Positions 9,015 through 18,300 of a DNA stretch of 25,586 nucleotides are shown piece after piece. Position numbers and translations under genes: made by a program. The stretch lies in the IMG/VR virus record IMGVR_UViG_3300010151_000142, positions 1 through 25,586 of that record; one strand, 5' to 3'. Source of the DNA: a virus. The notes below the pieces were generated by a model. It saw nothing but the letters and a program-made list of their open reading frames with translations, was not told where the DNA came from and ran no database searches. Numbering within the stretch: position 1 is the stretch's first letter; each line of letters starts with the position of its first letter.

Positions 9015-9027
9015 CTATTTATTTTAG
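9015..9027 (+). repeat. Intergenic motif CTATTTATTTTAG (copy 2)
   Basis: This is the second copy of the 13-base motif seen at 680-692, with one mismatch. It lies in the 46-base gap before the gp6/J-like gene, 20 bases upstream of its ATG and five bases before an ATGG that opens a four-codon mini-frame. Function is unknown; a leader or regulatory element is one possibility. Confidence 0.35.
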
Positions 9028-9032
9028 TGCTC

Positions 9033-9047
9033 ATGGAAACAGAATAA
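9033..9047 (+). other. Four-codon mini-ORF (M-E-T-E-stop) abutting the gp6/J-like start
   Basis: ATG GAA ACA GAA TAA fills 9033-9047 and is followed directly by the ATG of the wedge gene at 9048, in the same frame. It could be a chance mini-frame or a short leader that delivers ribosomes to the next start. The GGAAAC inside it (9036-9041) may instead serve as a weak ribosome binding site for 9048. Confidence 0.25.
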
Positions 9048-10856
9048 ATGCCAAGAAATATAAAACCACAAATCGACTATACTTCAAGAGATTATACTTC
9101 GATCAGGGACGAACTCCAAAGGTTCGCAAAAAGATACTATCCAGATACTTATAAGGATTTTAATGACGCCTCCTTTGGCTCATTAGTGCTGGACATGGTG
9201 TCCTATATTGGAGATCAACTTTCATTTTATATGGACTTTCAGGCTAATGAAAGTTTTATTTCAACTGCAATGCAGCGAGAAAATGTCCATAGACATGCAC
9301 AAGATTTGGGATGGAACGGAGTTTCTGCCCAGCCATCTGCTGCGGGAATGTGCGATTTTTATGTTAGAGTGCCGGGAAAGGCCACTGGCCTTGGGCCAGA
9401 TCTAAAATATATACCAACACTGTTGGCTAACTCAACAGTTAGCTTGGCAGGTCAATCATTTATTTTGACACAGGACGTGGACTTTTCAAACTCGGCTAAC
9501 GAGGTTGTGGTGGCCAACACAAATGCTGCAACGGGAGTTCCCACCTCCTATGCAATCAAGGCCACTGGTCCAATAATCTCTGGCCAATTTACGAGAACCA
9601 ATATCAGTACAGCCGGCTTTCAAAAATTCAAAAGAATAACAATTGACGATCCTGATCTCGCGGAAATAATCAGCGTCCAAGACAGCTCAGGGAATTACTA
9701 TTATCAGGTTGAATCATTGGATCAGAACACCATATATTTGCCAATTAAGAACCATCAGGCCGCTACAGACTCAGACCCGAAGAGAATACTTAGGCCCTTT
9801 GTGGTTCCAAGAAGATTCATCTTAAGAAGAAAAATAAACGGCAGATCTCAAGCAGCTAAATATGAACTTATATTTGGGTATGGCTCCTCTTCTCGTTCTA
9901 TTACTGTAGCAGAGCCCGGAAAGACGACAATGAATCTTTATGGCAAAGAATATATATCCGACACTAGTTTCGCACCCGAGCAGCTTTTAAAAACAGATAA
10001 GTTTGGCATATGTCCAGAAAATACTACGCTAACCATAGTATATAGAAAAAACGCCAATATATCTAATATAGGATTGTCCGCTCAAGGAAAGATTCTGAAT
10101 GCAAAGTATTATTTCAAAGAGACACAAAACCTGTCACCGGGAAAGATTGCAGCTGTAAAAGCATCAGTTGAGTGTACTAATAGTGAGCAGATTATTACTT
10201 CAAAACGCAGTGAAGGCATGTCTGACATAAAAGCACATGCTGCTTCTATTTTTTCAAGACAGAAGCGTGCAGTTACCATGCAAGACTATCAAGCTTTGGT
10301 TTATTATATGGAACCGAGATTTGGCTCCGTTTATAGGTGTTCGATTATGCAGGATTCCGACTCATTTAAGAGAAACTTAAACTTATATGTTCTATCAACA
10401 GATAATAAAGGCAAATTTATAACAACACCCGCCGTGACTAAGAATAATTTAAAAACTTGGATAAATGAGTTCAAAATGATCAATGATACAATTGATATAA
10501 TGGACGCCAAAGTGGTCAATTTAGCTGTAGAGTTTAATGTTAGTATCGCGCCCACAGAAGATAAAACAAAGGTTCACAGAAAGTGTGTGGCAGCAATATC
10601 CAGAATAATGAGTATAAAATATGAAATTGGTCAAGATTTTCCAATCGGCCAATGTTACCGCTCACTGGGTCAAGTCAACGGAGTTATAGACGTTAAATCG
10701 GTTAGAATCAAGCGTGCTATCGGAGCGAGGTATTCTGATATTAGATTCAATATTGAAGAAAATACCAGCGCAGACAGTCAGTTTCTTGTGGCCCCGAAGA
10801 ATGTGGCGTTCGAAATAAAGTATCCCAGCCTCGATATCACGGGAGTTATATCATAA
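9048..10856 (+). CDS. 6: gp6-like / baseplate J-like wedge protein
   Basis: The product has 602 residues, close to T4 gp6 (about 660). The N-terminus reads IDYTSRDYTSIRDELQRFAK, then YPDTYKDFNDASFGSLVLDM and SYIGDQLSFYMDFQANESF, the hallmark opening of gp6-like wedge proteins in T4-related phages. Around residues 395-425, FSRQKRAVTMQDYQALVYYM and EPRFGSVYRCSI fit the baseplate-J core. The C-terminal part has the expected alternation of helices and strands, ending at GVIDVKSVRIKR. In the family, gp6 dimers form the inner ring of the baseplate wedge and bind gp25 and gp7-type partners. The start follows a 46-base gap with only weak Shine-Dalgarno similarity (GGAAAC). The next gene starts after one intervening base, so the two are probably co-transcribed. 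Confidence 0.92.
   Translation: MPRNIKPQIDYTSRDYTSIRDELQRFAKRYYPDTYKDFNDASFGSLVLDMVSYIGDQLSFYMDFQANESFISTAMQRENVHRHAQDLGWNGVSAQPSAAGMCDFYVRVPGKATGLGPDLKYIPTLLANSTVSLAGQSFILTQDVDFSNSANEVVVANTNAATGVPTSYAIKATGPIISGQFTRTNISTAGFQKFKRITIDDPDLAEIISVQDSSGNYYYQVESLDQNTIYLPIKNHQAATDSDPKRILRPFVVPRRFILRRKINGRSQAAKYELIFGYGSSSRSITVAEPGKTTMNLYGKEYISDTSFAPEQLLKTDKFGICPENTTLTIVYRKNANISNIGLSAQGKILNAKYYFKETQNLSPGKIAAVKASVECTNSEQIITSKRSEGMSDIKAHAASIFSRQKRAVTMQDYQALVYYMEPRFGSVYRCSIMQDSDSFKRNLNLYVLSTDNKGKFITTPAVTKNNLKTWINEFKMINDTIDIMDAKVVNLAVEFNVSIAPTEDKTKVHRKCVAAISRIMSIKYEIGQDFPIGQCYRSLGQVNGVIDVKSVRIKRAIGARYSDIRFNIEENTSADSQFLVAPKNVAFEIKYPSLDITGVIS
9420..9443 (+). other. Two overlapping, mutually exclusive small hairpins
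   Basis: CTGTTG (9420-9425) can pair with CAACAG (9433-9438), or GCTAACT (9426-9432) can pair with AGTTAGC (9437-9443). The two share bases, so they cannot form together. This lies within the gp6/J-like coding sequence and is most likely incidental. Confidence 0.2.
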
Positions 10857-10857
10857 G

Positions 10858-12342
10858 ATGTCTATTCTAAGATATACGGCCAGTCTTGACACGACAATAA
10901 CTAATGCTTATAAAGAGAACCTGTCCACTAGGGGCACTGGCTCTAATATGGGAATGTCCGATTCGTTGGAAGCATTTTCGATATACGGCCAAACTTCTTC
11001 TTCTGTGGGAGGAAGATCTTCGGAACTGTCTAGAATATTGGTTAAATTTGCAGCCACTGGTTCTTCTGGAATTTCTGCAGACAGGACCGCAGGAAAGCTC
11101 CCGGCCTCGGGCAGTGTTAGTTTTTATCTTAGGATGTTTAATGCAGTTCATCCGTACACGGTTCCAGAGAATTATAGCATGGTCATCTCGGCGGTTTCGG
11201 GCTCAGACTGGCAAGAGGGCTACGGCCTCGACATGGAAGGGTACAAGGATTCTGGAGTTACAAATTGGATTAGTGCCTCTACTGGCAATGCTTGGGTAAA
11301 CGAAGGTGGTGACTATTGGGCAACAATTAGTGGCTCATTTACTGCATCTTTCAAGGAAGGCCCAGAAGACATGGAATTCGATATCACACAAATTGTTGAG
11401 CAGTGGGTCACGGACGGCCTTGAAAATTACGGCCTTGGCATAATGATGACTCCTGCAGAAGAAGCAGCTTCGCGCTCATATTACACAAAAAAGTTTTTCG
11501 CAAGAGGGACTGAATTTTTCTTCAAGAAGCCCGTGATCGAGGCTCGTTGGAACTCAGCCAAGAAGGATGATCGCGAGAACTTTTATTATAGCAGTTCTTT
11601 GGCGCCGTCAGATGACAACTTAAATACGCTTTACCTTTATAACGAGATTAGAGGAAGACTCGTAAACATCCCAGAAATTGGAACAGGCGAGATCTATATT
11701 GATCTATATTCGGGATCACTGGATAACAATAATCCAACTGGCCCGATTCTGAGCCAGAGCAATCCCAATATGTATACCACATATGCAACTGGCGGCTGGG
11801 TCGAGACAGGGGTCTATTCCTGCTCGATATGCACAACTTCTTCGGCCACACCATTAACAAAACTGTTTGATGTGTGGCATAATGGTTCTGGAAGTCAATA
11901 TTTTACAGGCTCAATCTATCCTCGCCTTCTTGGAAAGCAAGGAGAGCTATCTTATAATCCAACCCCACAATATGTGAGTTCAATCACTAACTTAAGGGCT
12001 AAATATTCGACATCTGAGACAGCAAGGTTCAGAATTTTCAGCAGATTAAAAGATTGGAATCCAACTATTTACACCAAGGCAGTGTCTACTGTCAAGCCTA
12101 CAGTACCAGAAAGTGGGTCTTATAAGGTTGTGAGGGTTGTCGATGGCTACGAAGCAATTGGCTATGGCACAGGAAGCGATTTGCATACGCAACTATCGTA
12201 TGATGTGTCAGGCAGTTATTTTGATTTAGATCTGTCGATGTTTGAGCCCGGCTATTCTTATGAGATTTATTTGGCATATTATAATGGTTCAGTTGGCGCG
12301 TGGGTGGAACAACCACACACGTTTAAATTCAGAGTCGAGTAA
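10858..12342 (+). CDS. Phage structural protein with DNRLRE-like module, 494 residues
   Basis: It begins one base after the wedge gene's stop; GGGAG at 10841-10845 is a distant, weak ribosome binding site. The product is rich in Ser, Gly, Thr and aromatic residues, typical of beta-structured virion proteins. Residues of about 170-231 read DITQIVEQWVTDGLENYGLG, then a SYYTKKFFARGTEFFFKKP segment ending in VIEARW. This is the pattern of DNRLRE-type modules (a helix before 'WxxxxxxNxGlxl', closing with a 'P.(l/i)e..w' strand) found in extracellular and phage surface proteins. The last 90 residues look like an Ig-like strand domain ending in TFKFRVE. Its place between the J-like wedge gene and the LamG giant suggests a connector or fibre-base protein. 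Partners are inferred only from position. Confidence 0.7.
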   Translation: MSILRYTASLDTTITNAYKENLSTRGTGSNMGMSDSLEAFSIYGQTSSSVGGRSSELSRILVKFAATGSSGISADRTAGKLPASGSVSFYLRMFNAVHPYTVPENYSMVISAVSGSDWQEGYGLDMEGYKDSGVTNWISASTGNAWVNEGGDYWATISGSFTASFKEGPEDMEFDITQIVEQWVTDGLENYGLGIMMTPAEEAASRSYYTKKFFARGTEFFFKKPVIEARWNSAKKDDRENFYYSSSLAPSDDNLNTLYLYNEIRGRLVNIPEIGTGEIYIDLYSGSLDNNNPTGPILSQSNPNMYTTYATGGWVETGVYSCSICTTSSATPLTKLFDVWHNGSGSQYFTGSIYPRLLGKQGELSYNPTPQYVSSITNLRAKYSTSETARFRIFSRLKDWNPTIYTKAVSTVKPTVPESGSYKVVRVVDGYEAIGYGTGSDLHTQLSYDVSGSYFDLDLSMFEPGYSYEIYLAYYNGSVGAWVEQPHTFKFRVE

Positions 12343-12350
12343 TTTAAAAC

Positions 12351-15300
12351 ATGAGCATTAAAGACCTTTTTAATAAAAAATACAAGGTTTCTCCTACAAA
12401 CAATGACAAACGTTCTGTAAAAGAAGATGCAGAATCCCCTTTGCGTGCAGTAGTTGTTCGGCGGGAACAAAAAAAAGTCAATTACAGAGTAGACTATACT
12501 TCTGCATCAAATTTTGCGAGATACGGCCTTGCAGAAGAGTATTATGTAAATGCCATAGACAGGATAACGAATCAGTTTCCTTATGATGGCTCGCTTTTAG
12601 AAAAAGAGCTATTTTTTGCCAATTCTCGCGGTCTTGACAAATACATATATGATGAGCTATATCCAAAAACTACTGGATATGTAATTCTGGGCAGCAACAA
12701 TATTGCTTGGTCTTCGAAAACAAAAGGCTATGGAGTCCCAGTACTCAAAGAGTACATTGAAGTCCGAGGCGGCCCTCATACTGCATCTGAAGGTATGGAC
12801 GGTAAACCGCTTAATACTACTTTTACTGGTTCAAATTATTACGACGAGGACATCTACAATGGCGGTGAGGATTTCGGTGGCTCTCGCACAACAAATTTAA
12901 AAACATATTTATCGGGCGGCGTGACTCTTGAGTTTTGGTTGAAGAAAGATGCATGGTCCACGGCCAACACAGAAAAAGAAGTAATTTTCGATCTATGGAA
13001 TGGTCATGAATCTTCAAGCGCCGACTACGGACGTTTAACTCTTGAATTAAGCGGAACTGCAACATCGGGAGAATCACCATTTGTTCTAACTTGTATGTCT
13101 GGCACTTCTGGCTTTTCGCGACAACACATCGGCTCAAGCATAACCACTTCTTCGATTACTGACTGGACACATGTCGCCGTATCTTTGCTAAATGAAGATG
13201 CTTCTATTAGAACAATGTTTTATGTCAACGGAGATCTTAATGAAAGTAAGACAGTTGGCTCTTCAGTGGACGACATCACGGGCTCTATAAATGCATATAT
13301 TGGGGCACTTAGAACGGCCCCTTCTGGAAATGTTTATGAAGCCGTAGATTCCACAGCAGCCAATCTTTGGGACGGTAGAGGGAGGTTGTCAGCTTCTCTT
13401 GATGAGTTTAGGTTTTGGAAGACGCAAAGAAGTTCAAAACAGATAGGCAGACATTGGTTCACTGATTATGCTGGCGGAACAAACCGCGACTCGGCAAACG
13501 CTACTTTAGGAGTCTATTACAAGTTCAACGAGGGGATAACTAATACCTCATCGATGGATTCTAACGTGCTTGACTATTCGGGCAGAATTTCAAATGGACT
13601 GTGGTACGGATATCTTGCAGGTTCAAGAAATTCAGGCTCGGCGATTGTTTCGGCCAGTGCTGGGACTGAATTTGAAGAGCCAATTATATATGAAAATAAT
13701 CAAGAAGTTATTAATTTGAGAAGTCGCTTGGCTGCGTCTGGTTCTTTGTGGGATGATGTAAACACAAGCAACATATATAACTCTTTTCCATATTGGATCG
13801 TAGAAGAGGACAGCCTATCCGATAAAAATCTTAGAATTTTCGCCCAAATTATGGGTAGCTACTTTGATACGGCGATGCTTCAGCTTGATTCCTTACCCAA
13901 GGTGCATAGCAAAGAATACGTTTCTGGAAGTGAAAAGCCAAGAGTGTTCGCAGACAGGCTGTTGGAAAGCGTAGGATTAGAAGTCCCAGACTTGTTTAAT
14001 GATGCTAATTTATTAAATTTAGTTTCCAGCAGAGACGAAGAGAGGAACTATGAACAGTCTATCCAAGAAGTAAAGAACTTAATATACGAAAACATATACA
14101 ACAATATCGACAGCATTTATAAATCCAAAGGAACAATGAGGGCCTTTAGGAACATGATGCACTGTTTTGGGTTTGACGAAGAATTAATAAACATAAACAT
14201 ATACTCGAACAACACGGCATACGAGTTTAAAGAAAGCTTTAACAATATTGCGGTTAAAAAGGTATATGCTGATTTTAACGATCCAGATCGTTATGATTCG
14301 ACCATATATCAACAAACATCAAGCCTTGAGCCAGACACCGTGAGTTATATATCTGGCACGAACCAAGTTGGGTATGAAACCGAGCTTGGAATGACTGCAC
14401 AGGCTGAAGTAATATTTCCGCATAAATATGAAAAAGCAGATCTTCTTTGGAGAGCTACTCCATTTTTGACGGCTTCTATTTTTGGAATGCACACTGCAAA
14501 CGGCGACAGCCCAACCGATTTTACATACGTCTCCCCAGACGTTGCAAACTTTCAGGTCTATGCCGTCCGCGACGAAGAGGAGTCTAAAGACATTAGATTT
14601 CTTCTATCTTCTTCTACTCCTTTCCCGATTTCGGAACTAACCTCTACCACATACAGAGAGACATATGATGGCGAACGATGGAATCTGTCTGTTCGTGTAA
14701 GACCTAATAAATATCCAATGACGCAGGATGTCACAGGCTCCAGCACCACCACCTATGCTGTTGAGTTCCATGGCGTGAGCATGATAAACGGAACTCCGTT
14801 AAACGAATTCTTGTTAACAGCTTCAATGTCACAGGCTGAAGGAGAAAATTTTCTTAAGTCTGGAAAACGACTTTATGGCGGCGCCCACAGACAGAACTTC
14901 ACTGCCTCGCTGGTAGACTACCAAAATAATGCTCACGATGCCCTCACAGACGTACACATAGCCTCAGTCAGATACTGGTCGACGTATTTAGAACAAGACA
15001 CCATCAACGCACACGCCCGAGACCCCGGTCGCTATGGAGTCAGAAACCCTTATAAGAGCGTGCATCTGACGGACAACATCCACATCCCTCAATCTGAAAT
15101 GCTTGCCCTCAATTGGGATTTTTCGCAGATCACGTCTTCTGACGACGGAGGCATAGATGGCCTCGGAGTCGCTGGCTCAAGCAATGCTGGGTTCTTCGTT
15201 AAGGATATTAGTTCTGGCTCTGCGACCAAACGCAGCCGCTGGGACTGGATTGGCGGCGTTACTGGTAATAAGCACTCTGCCCGCGCCAGCTATTATATCG

Positions 15301-18300
15301 CTGGCGATACTGGCAGCGTGAACACAAACTACATCTTCTCATATCGCCAAAATATGCCAGAAACCGTTCAAAGTTCGGATATGGTGAATATTTTGCGCGA
15401 CGATGATAATCAGTTTACGCGAGAATCCAGCCCGATCACTCACTATTTTTCTTTCGAGAAAAACATGTATAGAACAATTTCAGAAGAAATGCTAAACATG
15501 TTTGCGACAATTGTTGACTTTAATAATATTATTGGTGAGCCTGTAAACAGATATCGTCAAGAATACAAGAGCATGGAAAAGCTTAGAAGTCTATTCTTTG
15601 AAAAAATACAAAACGAGCCCAGTCTTGACAAATATGTTGATTTTTATAGATGGATCGACGGCGCGGTTTCGACCCTGCTTCTTCAGCTTGTTCCAGCTTC
15701 GGCAGAAACATCGGGCGAAATCAGGACGATGATTGAAAGTCACCTTCTTGAGAGAAACAAATATTGGACGAAGTTCCCGACTCTTGAGTCTAAGGCTGGT
15801 GATCCAACTGCTGGCATCCGTGGTGTTAATGAACTTCTTTATGATTGGGAACATGGACACAAGAATCCAGACGGAGCCGAGCGCGACAACGCACTTTATT
15901 GGAGAGACCGAGCACTAAGAGGAGACGCCCCGTTATCTTCTTCCAATGCAGATGTCAATTCCAACAAGGAAACGGTCAGGAACATCAGCGGAAAGCACCG
16001 CAACGACACACCTCCGACACTTTATGACACGGCGACAGCAACGACTTATCAGGGCTCAGCATATGCGATTGACCGTTTCACCAAGCCATATCGTTTAGCA
16101 ACACACGAATCAAGAGAGATCAAAGGCGGCGTAAACTTCCCCAGAAACAAGAAGGCCAACTTGGTCTATGATGCGGTTCGTCCACACGGACCCCGTTCAG
16201 ATGGTGAGCAGGCGAACATCCCATTAAATGTTATGCTCGCACAAAGCTCGTCTGTCGAGGCAATGCCAGAGATCAGCGATAGAATTGATCCATTAATGAA
16301 GGACTCCGACGCAGTTGTTGGTCCGCTTAAAACACCAGCGGTGAATGAGAAGAGAAGATTTAACTTTGAAGTTATGCAAGGTCGTGACTTCTGTGTTGAT
16401 TATGCAGGCATTGCCAAAGATAATCTTTTGTTCCCATTTAATATTCACAGTTCTTCTGCCACAGGCGGATATAATGAGGAAATCACCTGCGGCTTTTATC
16501 AAGGCGCCGAACTGACGAACCTCCACCACGACACATATGGCGAGGGTCATGAAGTTCCAATGCAGGGCCCATTCACTGAAAAGTGGGTTGGTGGTCACCA
16601 ATCCCGCCACGTTGAACTTAATGTCGGAAGCGACAACCAAATGTCCCGTCCAGAAGCCTTTAGAATCGTTACTGGAGATTGTAAGACAGGTGGGTTCATT
16701 GGAATCGTCGGAGCCGATTACCCGTTCCCAGAGGGCGACTGTGAGGTATCTGGGGGCTTCCCCGTTAAGAAACATCCAAGGGCATCCATGTATCGCTCTG
16801 TCACAGCCAAGCGTCCTGTCAATATCGCGTATATTAAGCAAACAGGATCTGCCAAGGGTGTCACAAGCATCGGAAACTATGAATATATTTATCAAGCTCT
16901 TCAGGCCAGTTCCCGCGCCACCCAGCGCCGAGCCTTTGTTAAGACAGGGGGTGCCGCTCTGTTTATCTCTGCGTCTGCATGGGTTTCTGGAGCCGTAGAT
17001 TACACCAGACTTGATCAAGTTTCTAACACATCCAAGCACGTTTTTGTTGAAAGGTTCTCCGCCCCCGGCGGCCCTGAAACTTCTGGCGATGCGAACGGCG
17101 GCTTCGGCCTCGATGCCGTCTCTGGCGAATATTCCCCATATAACTCTCTGAACAATCGGAACTTGTTGGTTCGTTCGACTATGCGAGAACTGTTCAGAGC
17201 ACACACAAACGCTTTCGGATATTCTGGTTACACCAACTCCCTCGTTACAGAGGTTGAGGCAAACGAGTCAGACTATTCTGGAAGAGCAAATTATCATAAG
17301 ATCCACCGAAACAACCTCAACAGAATGACCCAGCAGGAAAGCTATTCTCCTGTTTATAGTGGTTCGGTGCTGATCAACAAGAAACTTGTTCACTTCCCGA
17401 ACACCGATCTCGACAGCGGCTCTTGTTTCGCACTGGCCTCATATGATGTCGTTGATTCTGAGATTCTTACTAATTCTGATACTTTCATGACAAAGGTTTG
17501 GTCGGCCTATTCAGGTTCGGGCTTCTCTTTTACGGGCTGGCTCAAGCCTCAAGATACGGCAATTCCTGACGGCGCAATGACTATTTTCGCAGCAGGAAAG
17601 GCGAACTCTAATCCCGTAATGTGGGCCGAGGTGGATCGTAATCCAAACACTGCTGACGGAATTGAGCGCGTGTTGTTTGGCCTTTCCTCCACAACAAACG
17701 GACAAGGAGCAAATGGCGAAACAATGTGGGAAGTCAAGGCATCTTCTTCCTTTTTGAATGACTGGGCTCATGTTGCGATCACATGGACATCCCAGCCCAG
17801 CGGCGCTCTTGGTTCTTCAAATCAAGTTGAAGGCGAAGCAATGGAGCGTGCTGTTACGATTTACATTAACGGTGTCTCTGCATCAAGTGAATTCACTGTG
17901 ACTCGCCCATTCGCAACAAGAAATTGCTATTTATCGACTGCCAGCATGACCTCAAAGCTAAATTATAAGGCTTTTGGTAATCTCGATTACGCAGGCCGCC
18001 GGATGTTTACGATTGGTGGATATCACACAGACGCAAGCAACATGTGGTCTGGCTCTATGGATGAGTTAACCTTCTGGAAGATTCCGCTTGACGCAAATCA
18101 GGTTACTGAGATTTACAACAACGGTATCCCTTGTGACATAACTGCTTCAAGCCTTTATTCCGCAACTGGCTCAAACATGTTAGAGTGGATTAGATTTGAG
18201 CCTCAAATTGGCCAATGTGACCTCACCATCGACCCGGCAAACCCCGGCATTTATTCAGAGGGCGGCAACTTCTTAAATAATTTTACTGGAACAAAGTTCT

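Noticed and set aside
16293-17204. 303-codon open frame on the minus strand
   Set aside because: It lies wholly inside the 3595-residue gene in its G+C-rich section, has no ribosome binding site I could credit, and its translation (many Arg, Cys and Ile with no domain pattern) looks like an antisense shadow.
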